54,528 nucleotides of DNA, from NCBI GenBank assembly GCA_023391425.1, contig JAEWAX010000103.1, positions 1 through 54,528 of the forward strand, given 5' to 3'. A model generated the notes under the pieces. That model did not search any database and was not told the DNA's origin. It worked only from the letters and a program-made list of their open reading frames with translations. Of the stretch, positions 35,284 through 43,356 are shown in pieces (the stretch's first letter is position 1; each line of letters starts with the position of its first letter). This DNA is from Bacillota bacterium (GTDB lineage: Bacteria; Bacillota; Clostridia; Acetivibrionales; DSM-1351). A program made the position numbers and the translations under genes.

Positions 35284-35312
35284 TGCGGGCCCTATTGGAC
35301 CCGCATTTTTTC
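35284..35312 (+). terminator. Rho-independent terminator after VOC gene
   Basis: TGCGGGCCC and GGACCCGCA pair around TATT with one mismatch, followed by six T residues. Confidence 0.88.
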
Positions 35313-35374
35313 TTATTTAAAAGAAAAAGCGATTGGTAAAAATGAATAAATTGTAAATATTTAGCCTAAATTCG

Positions 35375-35402
35375 TTACATAATAACATGTTAACTATATA
35401 AT
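35375..35402 (+). promoter_or_regulatory. Sigma-A-like promoter before long leader
   Basis: TTACAT and TATAAT are separated by 16 bases, about 430 bases before the first lipoprotein gene. The CCGAAC-type element of the other genes in this locus is not found here. Confidence 0.45.
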
Positions 35403-35650
35403 GTATTTAATGGTATAAATGCCTATTTTTTATTCGAAAGTCTACCTTCGCTAATAGCCCCCACTCCTATATGTGTGAGATAAGTGAGTTCTAGATTGTG
35501 TGGGTGAAGTTCCCACAGAATCATAGAAATCACAATCGGAATCGTAGCGCCGCTTATCGGCAAAGGAGAATAGCGGCGGTAGATTGGGATAAGCTATGCT
35601 ACGACCCTGGATAAAGAAGACTTAGTTCAGATGAATTGTTCTGAACTTAG
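35403..35650 (+). ncRNA. Candidate structured leader RNA
   Basis: A GC-richer non-coding stretch with several pairings. TGTGGG/CCCACA lies near 35499-35517. A two-part helix joins CGTAGC and GCTTATC (35543-35558) to GATAAGC and GCTACG (35588-35603). An alternative and mutually exclusive pairing joins GCCGCT (35549) to AGCGGC (35572). AGTTCAGA/TCTGAACT forms an 8-bp stem at 35624-35647. I match it to no known riboswitch, 6S RNA or other named RNA. It could be a regulatory leader of the downstream lipoprotein gene, or a free small RNA. Confidence 0.4.
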
Positions 35651-35658
35651 CACTTTCC

Positions 35659-35723
35659 AAGTATAAGTGCAACTAAGCTTTTGCCGTCGCCTGCGGCTCG
35701 GCACAAGCCAAGTTTTCTTTTAT
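35659..35723. repeat. REP-like repeat, single unit
   Basis: Shares AAGTATAAGTGCAACTAAG and CACAAGCCAAGTTTTCTTT with the array at 27991-28127. It folds as AACT..GCTT..TGCCG against CGGCA.AAGC.AAGTT around a GC-rich loop. Confidence 0.75.
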
Positions 35724-35748
35724 CACCATTATTTCGAGTATGGTGATA
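35721..35748 (+). other. Perfect 9-bp hairpin in leader
   Basis: TATCACCAT and ATGGTGATA enclose a 10-base loop, 87 bases before the lipoprotein gene. No long T run follows; it could be a weak attenuator or an operator. Confidence 0.45.
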
Positions 35749-35834
35749 TTTAGCTCATGATTAAAGAGCAGGAGTTTGTATCGCCGCGTAGATTGAGATT
35801 TATAAGCTTCAGATAGAAAGGAAAGTGAAAATTT

Positions 35835-38147
35835 ATGTCAAAACGTGTAGTGAGTTTACTATTGGCTATATTGATTACTATTGGTGCATGTGCCTGTAGC
35901 GGTGGAGAAAAAAAGAAAACAAAAACGGACGATTTCTCTATGACAAATGTAACCTCATATGAGGAAAAGGAAATTGGAGCATCTATTGGGCTTAAAAACC
36001 CAGGAAGGAATATTGGACTGGATTCCAAAAACCAGCTTGTTCTAAATGATAACTTTGAAAAAGAATCATTTAATATTGTAGCTGATGGTGCTGGTAAAAA
36101 GCTGCAGGAGTATAAAAATGATACGTCAAAAGGGTATGGCTCTCTATTTACCCTAGATGCACAAGATAACAGATATATAGTTAATGAAAAGTATGGTAAT
36201 CAAAAAGAAGGAGATAAAAACAGGGAGGTTACATATAGCCTTATTATATATAACTCAAAGGGAGAAAAGCAAAAATCCTTTGATCTGGGTAAACGAACCT
36301 TTAATGAGGAACAGGCGGGAATAACTGATATAGCTGTTGACACAAAAGGAACTGTTTATTTGTTATTGAGACGACAAAACATTGAGGTTATAGGTACAGA
36401 TGGTAAGAAAATTAAAGATATCCCAGCTCAAAAAACTGATTACATAGAAATAGATGAAAAGGATAATCTTCTTATAGGTTCTTTCAATGGAAGTAATGGA
36501 CATTCATCTGTCGAAAAACGCAATATTGAAAAGGAAGAAAGTTTATGGACAAAGGAACTTACGGCCGGCATTTATATGCAGGATATGAAATATAACCGCC
36601 TAAATAAAACACTATACATGCAAACTGATAAAGGAATATTGTCCTGTTCTACTGACGGAATTATTGAAGGGTTTGTTCTTGATTTTAAGCAGACTTCTCT
36701 ATTAGAATCTGGACTTTATCCAATGGATTTTCTTTTTGATAGTAATAAAAATATATATGTACTCGCTACTAAGATGCATTCGTCCTCTCCTAATAGTAAA
36801 ACAACTCCACCGCTTTATAAATATACACCAATGAAAGATGACCAAAAACCTAAGAATCAGAAGACCCTAACTATAGCACTAAGGTATTCTGAAAGACACA
36901 TAGAATCTGCAATCAGTAAATTCCAAAAGGCACACCCAGAAATTAAAGTAGAAGTAAATGACTACAAGGCAGCTTACATGAGCTCAAGTGCAGATGGTCC
37001 CTCAGAAGACGAAAACGCGAGAGCCCAAAAGGCAATTGAAGAATTTGAAAAAGTCACCACCACGGAACTAATGGCTGGAGAAGGTGATGATATTATAGAA
37101 GTTTCGGGCTTACCGTATAAAAAATTTATCGATAAAAATGCACTTGTTAATTTGAGTGAATTAATTAAAAATGATAGCACCTTTGACATAAATAAATATC
37201 ATCAGGGTCTATTGAATGCCTGTAAATATAAAGATAATCTATACATAATGCCAATGAACTTTTCCTTTACGCTATTTGGTGCAAACAAAAACATTTTGGA
37301 AAAGGAAGGCTTAAAAATAGATAGTACCAAATGGACCTGGAAGGAATTCCTCTCTATAGCACAAAAAATAACAAAGGATAAAGACGGAGACGGTAAACTA
37401 GATCAATATGCATTCTCAAAGATGAGTGCAGAAGAGGTATTCAGCTATATATTTGCTAATGAATATACTAATTTTATTGATTTAGAAAATAAAACAGCAA
37501 AATTTGATTCACCAGAGTTTATAGAGCTTTTGAATTTTTCAAAAGATGTTTCAAAGAAAAATATATTTAATCCTACAGTAGATACTCAAAAACTTTGGAG
37601 TATGACAGATCCAGGTACTATAGGCTTTATGACGCATTATTTAGGTAGCTATAATAGTCTTACTATGAGTCAGGCATTAGTTAATGGAGAAGTAGAGTTT
37701 CTCGATATGCCAACTTATAGTGGAAAAAGTAATCCTAAGAGTTTTAATCTAGGAACAACCTTCTCAATTAATAACAATTCAAAGATGAAGACAGAGGCTT
37801 GGGAATTCATTAAGATGCTCCTTTCTGATGAAATACAAAGTAGTACCTTAATGTATAATTTTGCTGTTAATTTAAATGCATTGAAAGAACAGGGAAAATT
37901 ACAATTATCACAAATCTATATGTCTGATATGTATAAAAAACAAGGAAGAAAGGTAAAGCCATTAACGCAGGCCGATGTTGATTTAGTAAATAAGATGATC
38001 GGTGAATTAAATACCATTACATATTCAGATTCAAAGGCTGACAAAATTATATCTGATGGAGCTACAGAATTCTTCGCAGGTAAGAAGACAGCCGAAGAGG
38101 CAGCAAAACTGATACAAAACAAAATGAACATATACTTGGGTGAGTAG
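35835..38147 (+). CDS. Propeller-solute-binding fusion lipoprotein, paralog 1
   Basis: A 770-residue surface lipoprotein. A signal peptide (SKRVVSLLLAILITIGAC) leads to a Cys at 21 that aligns with the lipidation Cys of the other three paralogs. Residues about 40-335 contain recurring strand units (GLDSKNQLVLND, TLDAQDNRYIVN, AVDTKGTVYLLL, EIDEKDNLLIGS, LFDSNKNIYVLA), read here as a beta-propeller-like domain. From residue 343 (KTLTIALRYSERHIESAISKF) it is a family-1 ABC solute-binding domain, including DKDGDGKLDQYAF and the terminal AEEAAKLIQNKMNIYLGE. AAAGGAAAG precedes the ATG. Most similar to paralog 3. The ligand may be a sugar or a peptide. A stem-loop separates it from the permease genes. 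Confidence 0.85.
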   Translation: MSKRVVSLLLAILITIGACACSGGEKKKTKTDDFSMTNVTSYEEKEIGASIGLKNPGRNIGLDSKNQLVLNDNFEKESFNIVADGAGKKLQEYKNDTSKGYGSLFTLDAQDNRYIVNEKYGNQKEGDKNREVTYSLIIYNSKGEKQKSFDLGKRTFNEEQAGITDIAVDTKGTVYLLLRRQNIEVIGTDGKKIKDIPAQKTDYIEIDEKDNLLIGSFNGSNGHSSVEKRNIEKEESLWTKELTAGIYMQDMKYNRLNKTLYMQTDKGILSCSTDGIIEGFVLDFKQTSLLESGLYPMDFLFDSNKNIYVLATKMHSSSPNSKTTPPLYKYTPMKDDQKPKNQKTLTIALRYSERHIESAISKFQKAHPEIKVEVNDYKAAYMSSSADGPSEDENARAQKAIEEFEKVTTTELMAGEGDDIIEVSGLPYKKFIDKNALVNLSELIKNDSTFDINKYHQGLLNACKYKDNLYIMPMNFSFTLFGANKNILEKEGLKIDSTKWTWKEFLSIAQKITKDKDGDGKLDQYAFSKMSAEEVFSYIFANEYTNFIDLENKTAKFDSPEFIELLNFSKDVSKKNIFNPTVDTQKLWSMTDPGTIGFMTHYLGSYNSLTMSQALVNGEVEFLDMPTYSGKSNPKSFNLGTTFSINNNSKMKTEAWEFIKMLLSDEIQSSTLMYNFAVNLNALKEQGKLQLSQIYMSDMYKKQGRKVKPLTQADVDLVNKMIGELNTITYSDSKADKIISDGATEFFAGKKTAEEAAKLIQNKMNIYLGE

Positions 38148-38192
38148 AACAGAGCAGAGGCTAGTTTTATAGTATTAAACAATTGATGGTTT

Positions 38193-38232
38193 TAGGAGAT
38201 TGATATATAAATTCAATCTCCTACACTATTTT
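38193..38232 (+). terminator. Terminator-like stem after paralog 1 (family I)
   Basis: TAGGAGATTGA and TCAATCTCCTA pair perfectly, and a T5 run follows. The same stem recurs at 43131 and 50456. Confidence 0.7.
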
Positions 38233-38263
38233 TGAATTCTTATACATTATTTTTTTAAAACAA

Positions 38264-38299
38264 CCGAACCATTTCATGTTTTGATGTGTATATAAGGTA
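38264..38299 (+). promoter_or_regulatory. Shared CCGAAC-type promoter, copy A
   Basis: CCGAAC, 16 bases, then GTGTATATAAGGTA, about 110 bases ahead of the permease operon. The same two blocks at the same spacing precede three other transcription units of this locus (43213, 48044, 50539). A GAAC-containing -35 and a 16-base spacer are typical of ECF sigma factors; the second block also resembles a sigma-A -10. Confidence 0.75.
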
Positions 38300-38407
38300 T
38301 ACACTCAAATATTATAGAACAATAAAAAAATATATATATATTGTTTTAGCAAAAAGCAAATGTACTTACAGAATAAATATTTTTGTTATATCCAATAGGT
38401 GAGATTA

Positions 38408-39280
38408 GTGATATTTAAGAAAAAATTAAAAAAAGAAAACTTAATTGCATTATGTTTTTTAGGACCGAGTTTGATAGGGTTTTCGGTATTTTTTTTGATA
38501 CCTTTTATTGGGAGCATTTACTACTCTTTTTTGGATAGCCCCATTGGTGGAAGTTTTGTATGGCTTTCGAACTATAAAAATCTAATAACAAACAAAATTT
38601 TCCTTACAGCTGGTTCAAATACCCTTATTTTTACTGCTGTATGCGTTCCTCTTAATATGTTTTTCTCACTCTTACTAGCAATGCTTTTAAATAAAAAAAT
38701 ATTTTGTAGAAATATATTTCGTACTTTTTTTATATCACCCCTTGTCATACCAGTTGCTTCTGTTGTTCTGGTTTGGCAGGTGTTTTTTGAATATAACGGA
38801 TCACTTAATGCATTGTTTTCACAACTTAATCTTATACCAGTTGATTGGATGAATACCTCATGGGCTAGGGTTGTTGTATTGATTATGTACTTATGGAAAA
38901 ACATTGGCTACAATATGGTTCTGTTTCTAGCAGGTCTACAAAATATCCCTAAGGAATACTATGAATCTGCACAGATAGATGGAGCAGGGTCATTTAAAAG
39001 ATTTACCAGCATAACGCTTGTTTACCTTACACCTACATCTTTTTTCGTTTTTATTATGTCAATTATAAACTCCTTTAAGGTTTTCAGGGAAACCTACTTG
39101 ATAAGTGGGGACTACCCCCATGAAAGTATCTATATGCTGCAGCACTATATGAATAATATGTTTTCTTCCTTGGATTATCAGAAGCTTACATCTGCTGCAT
39201 GTATAATGGCGGTAGTAATATATCTGCTTGTATTTAATCTATTTATTTGTGAAAGAAGAATAAGTAAAAGTATTCAATAG
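38408..39280 (+). CDS. MalF-type ABC permease
   Basis: A 290-residue permease with six membrane helices, beginning ENLIALCFLGPSLIGFSVFF. The cytoplasmic EAA loop that docks the ATPase reads EYYESAQIDGAGSFKRF. It matches the first permease of family-1 sugar or polyol importers. The start is probably the GTG at 38408, with AGGTGA five bases ahead; an overlapping GTG at 38399 is possible. The partner permease begins 21 bases after its stop. No ATPase gene lies nearby; many Firmicute sugar importers use a shared MsmK-type ATPase encoded elsewhere. Confidence 0.9.
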   Translation: MIFKKKLKKENLIALCFLGPSLIGFSVFFLIPFIGSIYYSFLDSPIGGSFVWLSNYKNLITNKIFLTAGSNTLIFTAVCVPLNMFFSLLLAMLLNKKIFCRNIFRTFFISPLVIPVASVVLVWQVFFEYNGSLNALFSQLNLIPVDWMNTSWARVVVLIMYLWKNIGYNMVLFLAGLQNIPKEYYESAQIDGAGSFKRFTSITLVYLTPTSFFVFIMSIINSFKVFRETYLISGDYPHESIYMLQHYMNNMFSSLDYQKLTSAACIMAVVIYLLVFNLFICERRISKSIQ

Positions 39281-39300
39281 TAGCATTGGAGGAAAAAGTT

Positions 39301-40206
39301 TTGATTAATGAAAAAACTTCTAAAAATTTAGGTAAAAAATATAGAAAACTAATTTTGACAATATTAATAGCATTACTAGCTATAGTATTCCTATTTCCTA
39401 TGATATTGACTGTATCGAACTCTTTTATGAGCGAAGGAGAAATTAACGAAAACTATAAACCTATAACAAATGCGTCAACAGAAGAAAACTCTGATGATAG
39501 CGAAAGAACCTTTGTTAATCTGAAGTTAATACCTGATGAAGTAGTTATAAAGCAGTATTATTCAGTGCTATTGCAGAAACCGAAATTTCTTCTAATGTTT
39601 TGGAATTCAATGTCTCTGGTTATACCTATTATTCTTGGGCAAGTTCTTGTTTCTTCGATGGCAGCTTATGCCTTCGCAAAGATAAATTTCCGATTTAGGG
39701 AACAGATATTTTTTATTTACATTATTACGATGCTTATGCCATTTCAGGTGACTCTGGTACCAAATTATATAATAGCTGATAGGTTGGGTATTTTAGGCAG
39801 TTATGCTTCAATTATATTTCCAGGAATATTCGGTACCTTTGGGGTTTTTCTATTACGACAATTCATGGTTTATATTCCTGATGAATACGCAGAAGCTGCA
39901 AGAGTAGACGGAGCAGGTCACCTTAGTATATTTTTAAAAATCATTTTACCACTGTCCAAGACAGGGCTTGCTGCTCTTGCAATCCTTGTTTTTATAGATA
40001 ATTGGAATATGGTCGAGCAGCCAATAATATTTCTGCAGGATAAAACTAAATACCCCCTTTCGATATTTCTTACAAGTATAAACACTGAGGAAACAGGGAT
40101 AGCTTTCGCAGCATCTACATTGTACATGCTGCCTATGCTTTTAGTTTTCCTCTATGGTGAAAACTATCTTATTGAAGGGATACAACTTTCGGGAATAAAA
40201 GGGTAA
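39301..40206 (+). CDS. MalG-type ABC permease
   Basis: A 301-residue permease with six helices and the EAA loop DEYAEAARVDGAGHLSIFL. After the first helix it carries an outer loop of about 55 residues rich in Asn, Glu and Ser (ENYKPITNASTEENSDDSE), longer than in usual MalG proteins and possibly a docking site for the large lipoproteins. The TTG at 39301 has GGAGGA seven bases ahead, which decides the start over a TTG five codons upstream. It pairs with the MalF-type permease before it. Confidence 0.9.
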   Translation: MINEKTSKNLGKKYRKLILTILIALLAIVFLFPMILTVSNSFMSEGEINENYKPITNASTEENSDDSERTFVNLKLIPDEVVIKQYYSVLLQKPKFLLMFWNSMSLVIPIILGQVLVSSMAAYAFAKINFRFREQIFFIYIITMLMPFQVTLVPNYIIADRLGILGSYASIIFPGIFGTFGVFLLRQFMVYIPDEYAEAARVDGAGHLSIFLKIILPLSKTGLAALAILVFIDNWNMVEQPIIFLQDKTKYPLSIFLTSINTEETGIAFAASTLYMLPMLLVFLYGENYLIEGIQLSGIKG

Positions 40207-40337
40207 CGGACACAAGAAAGGGTATACAATTTCAAAAATTAAGAATAGCAACACAGAGTATGCGCTTTAAAAATAAATGGTAACAAACCTAAAAATGCTA
40301 TACAAAAAAAGGATTGCAAACACAGGAGGTTATACAT

Positions 40338-41642
40338 ATGAACAGTAGTGCCCAAGATGTGGACATAACAAGGAAGAAGTTAATAATAAAAATTTCAGCA
40401 GTATTTCTTGGGGTTTTGGTTTTACTGACTTTCTTTTCTAACACAATAAATAACTTCTCCCTTCCAAGAGTAACGGTGGAGGAGCCTATTAGCGGGGGGC
40501 TTAATAAAGATGTAACAGGTGAAGGCGCCGTTGAGGAAAAGGAAACTGTTAAAGCATATACACAATCAAGTAGACAGGTGCTTGAAGTATATACAAAGGT
40601 TGGTAGCAAAGTAAAAAAGGGTGACCCAATAATGAAGCTTGATAAGCAAGCACTACAGAATACCTTAACCCAGGAACTACTTCTGTTAGAAAAGTCAAAG
40701 CTATCTTTGGAAAAGCTTGTGAATTCAGCAACTCAGGAAAATTTGGTAAGCTATCAAAGGTCTATTAAAGCTGCAAAAGACAAAATGCTACAGGCAGAAA
40801 AAAACTTAAAGTCAGTTAAGGAACTATATGATATAGGCGCTGAAGCCAAGGCAAATTTTGATAAAGCTCAAATGGAATATGACAGTGCGAAAGAAGAATA
40901 TGAGTATAAACAGGAAGATTATAATACAGCAGTAAAAGATGGTCTTAAAACGGAAGAAGACAGGAAGAGAGATATAAAGGACCGTGAATTAGATATTCAA
41001 TTACAACAATTAAAGGTGAATAATATAGAAAAGGAGCTATCTGAGGAGAGTAAGATAGTTTCTCCTTGTGATGGAATTATAAAGGAAATAGGATTTGAAA
41101 AAGGCTCCATGACCAATTCTGGAACACCACTATACTCGATTATTGATACCTCAAAAGGATTTCAATTTAGAGTTCCTGTTGATACTGACAGTGTAAAACT
41201 ACTGAAACTGAAGGATGCTGTGGAAATAACTCTTAATGCTTCTGATGACAAAGTGCTAGAGGGTAAGCTTATTGAAATAAAAGAAAATGCTCAAAGCCAA
41301 GGTGAAAAGAAAGACTTAATAATCTCGCTTCCACAAGAAAACTTGACTAGTGGGGAAGCAGGCGAAATAAGAATTAACATTAAGTCAAAGAACTATGAAA
41401 TTCTGGTTCCTAATTCCACTGTCGGGGAGGATGAAAAAGGAAAGTTTGTGTATGTATTAAAGGTGAAAAAAGGTCCTTTAGGTAATGAAAACTATGTGCA
41501 GAGGGCTTACGTCACCATTGTTGACCATGATAATTATAGAAGCGCTGTTACTAGCGGCCTCCAGTCAGAGGAAGAAATAATCGTTTCTACTAGCAAAGAC
41601 ACATTATCAGATGGCTGCCGTGTCATGCTAGATAGGGGGTGA
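40338..41642 (+). CDS. HlyD-type membrane fusion (adaptor) protein
   Basis: A 434-residue adaptor. One N-terminal membrane helix (residues about 16-34), a barrel-sandwich half (VEEKETVKAYTQSSRQVLEV, VGSKVKKGDPIMKLD), a long charged coiled coil (about 100-225), the second sandwich half (SKIVSPCDGIIKEIGFEKG) and beta-barrel domains follow in order. Such proteins link an inner-membrane exporter to the outside; in Firmicutes they partner MacB-like permeases. AGGAGG eight bases ahead sets the ATG. Its stop is four bases before the MacB-like gene, so the two are coupled. Its place inside a sugar-import-like operon is unusual. Confidence 0.9.
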   Translation: MNSSAQDVDITRKKLIIKISAVFLGVLVLLTFFSNTINNFSLPRVTVEEPISGGLNKDVTGEGAVEEKETVKAYTQSSRQVLEVYTKVGSKVKKGDPIMKLDKQALQNTLTQELLLLEKSKLSLEKLVNSATQENLVSYQRSIKAAKDKMLQAEKNLKSVKELYDIGAEAKANFDKAQMEYDSAKEEYEYKQEDYNTAVKDGLKTEEDRKRDIKDRELDIQLQQLKVNNIEKELSEESKIVSPCDGIIKEIGFEKGSMTNSGTPLYSIIDTSKGFQFRVPVDTDSVKLLKLKDAVEITLNASDDKVLEGKLIEIKENAQSQGEKKDLIISLPQENLTSGEAGEIRINIKSKNYEILVPNSTVGEDEKGKFVYVLKVKKGPLGNENYVQRAYVTIVDHDNYRSAVTSGLQSEEEIIVSTSKDTLSDGCRVMLDRG

Positions 41643-41646
41643 CTGC

Positions 41647-43089
41647 TTGAAAACTCATAAAGTTGTTGGTTTAACTCTATTTCTAGGCATTTTACTTATA
41701 ATTTCTGGAATTATTATAGGCAAAGCAGTTAATATAAAACTATCTGAAATGAATGGTTATTTTGGTATGGAAAAGGTTATTGTAACACAAAAAAATGTTG
41801 ATACGGATAATAGTAATCCTATAACTATAAGAGATATAAAAAGAATTAAAAAGGCTATGGAGGATACTGATGTTTCCTATTCTTCTAGCTTAATGACATA
41901 TGTAAAAGGAAACAATCGTGATGCTACTGCTGAACTTATAGGAACGAATAGTGTATATTCGAAATTCAGTCTCCTGCAGTTTGCTGCTGGAAGCTTTTTT
42001 ACAGAAGAGGCGGAAAAAGAAAGTAGCAGAGTTGCTGTAATAGATGAAAAGTTGGCAATTAAGCTATTTAATACGTCCAAGGTAATAGGAAACAAAATCA
42101 GTATATATAATCAAAGTTTTAGTATAATCGGAGTGATTTCAACGGATTCCTCCTTGCTCCAAGGTTTGATTGATGATGATATACCATCTATATATATACC
42201 TGGCAGCACTTTTTTTGAATTCAACGATACTTCAGCTATTACACATATTGAAATTAAAAGCCTAAATAATGATACGTTAGGGAATAACTCAAAATTAGTT
42301 GCGAAGGGCTTGGAGTCTATAGGTCAGAATCCACAGAATTATAATATTATTGACTTTAATATAGAAGAGGCACTGATAAAACAGAAGCCTGATATTCTTA
42401 TGTTTTTAGTAGGGCTCATTTCTATATTAGTACTAGTTTTATATATTAAAAGAGAGTTTGGCAGGGTGTTGGGTCTGCTTATAAGAGAAGCAAAAAGTGA
42501 CTATATTTCCAGCATTGTTAGGGCAAATAGCTTTAAAATAATACTACTGGTGATTAAAACCATTGCAGTTGCGCTTTTTACAATAATAATTTGGAAACTG
42601 ATTAAATTTAGTTTATATATACCTCCAGAATATATACCTACTGACTTGACGGATATGGGGTATTTTGGAGATTTAATATATAAAACGATAACCAGTAGAA
42701 ATTCCAATATGGGCTATATACCTTTCACATCAGAGCGATTATTGGATATTTCACAAAGAATAACAAATATATCTTTTATCATCAGTCTCTTCCCAGGCTT
42801 CATTATCTTTTATATAGGTATATATCAGGCAAGGGCATTAAAAATAGACTCATTTAAATTATTATTACAATCGGGTATCTCATTATTATTATCTGCAATT
42901 TTATTAACAGGGTTGATTTTTTACTTTGATATAAATTTTTACGTTAACAGTACCACCTTCGTTGTCTTATGGATTTTTATATGTATAAATGTTGTTAAAT
43001 TTGGAAGCGAAGCAGAAAAGAGAGAGATGGTTTCGACATCTAAAGAGGCAGCTAAACATATAAAACAAGATAAACATATATTTGGGTGA
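41647..43089 (+). CDS. MacB-like membrane protein without ATPase partner
   Basis: A 480-residue protein with one N-terminal helix (VGLTLFLGILLIISGIIIG), an outer domain of about 220 residues resembling MacB_PCD (VAVIDEKLAIKLFNTSKVIG; ISIYNQSFSIIGVIS), then about five helices. The C-terminal half does not show the usual FtsX coupling segment; loops such as YIPPEYIPTDLTDMGYFGD are not familiar. It starts at TTG with GGGGGTGA ahead. It is coupled to the HlyD adaptor, and a stem-loop follows. It may be a divergent exporter permease using an ATPase encoded elsewhere, or a structural or sensory component. Confidence 0.75.
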   Translation: MKTHKVVGLTLFLGILLIISGIIIGKAVNIKLSEMNGYFGMEKVIVTQKNVDTDNSNPITIRDIKRIKKAMEDTDVSYSSSLMTYVKGNNRDATAELIGTNSVYSKFSLLQFAAGSFFTEEAEKESSRVAVIDEKLAIKLFNTSKVIGNKISIYNQSFSIIGVISTDSSLLQGLIDDDIPSIYIPGSTFFEFNDTSAITHIEIKSLNNDTLGNNSKLVAKGLESIGQNPQNYNIIDFNIEEALIKQKPDILMFLVGLISILVLVLYIKREFGRVLGLLIREAKSDYISSIVRANSFKIILLVIKTIAVALFTIIIWKLIKFSLYIPPEYIPTDLTDMGYFGDLIYKTITSRNSNMGYIPFTSERLLDISQRITNISFIISLFPGFIIFYIGIYQARALKIDSFKLLLQSGISLLLSAILLTGLIFYFDINFYVNSTTFVVLWIFICINVVKFGSEAEKREMVSTSKEAAKHIKQDKHIFG

Positions 43090-43130
43090 GTAGAGCAAAA
43101 CAGAAGACAAGTTTATATCATTAAAATGTG

Positions 43131-43176
43131 AATGGTGTAGGAGATTGAAGATATAATTTCAATCTTCTACACCATT
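43131..43176 (+). terminator. Terminator-like stem after transport operon (family I)
   Basis: AATGGTGTAGGAGATTGAA pairs with TTCAATCTTCTACACCATT over 19 positions with one G-T pair. A T run follows only about 20 bases later. It is nearly identical to the stem at 50456. Confidence 0.65.
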
Positions 43177-43212
43177 ACTAATTTCTAATTAATACATATT
43201 TTTTTATAGTGA

Positions 43213-43248
43213 CCGAACCATTTCCTGTTTCAGTGTGTATATAAGGTA
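43213..43248 (+). promoter_or_regulatory. Shared CCGAAC-type promoter, copy B
   Basis: CCGAAC, 16 bases, GTGTATATAAGGTA. The leader of about 108 bases that follows is homologous to that of copy C, including the common GGTAAATAATTGG block. Confidence 0.75.
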
Positions 43249-43356
43249 AATAGTTAAAATATTGGTAAATAATTGGCTGTATTTGATTTGTCCACATTTG
43301 CAAAGAAGTAAAAATATCAAGATTATAAAATATAATAAAAGGAGACTTTAAGAATT

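Noticed and set aside
35403..35650. 6S RNA, RNase P RNA, SRP RNA or cyclic-di-GMP riboswitch
   Set aside because: The conserved core sequences of these RNAs are absent; only generic stems are visible.
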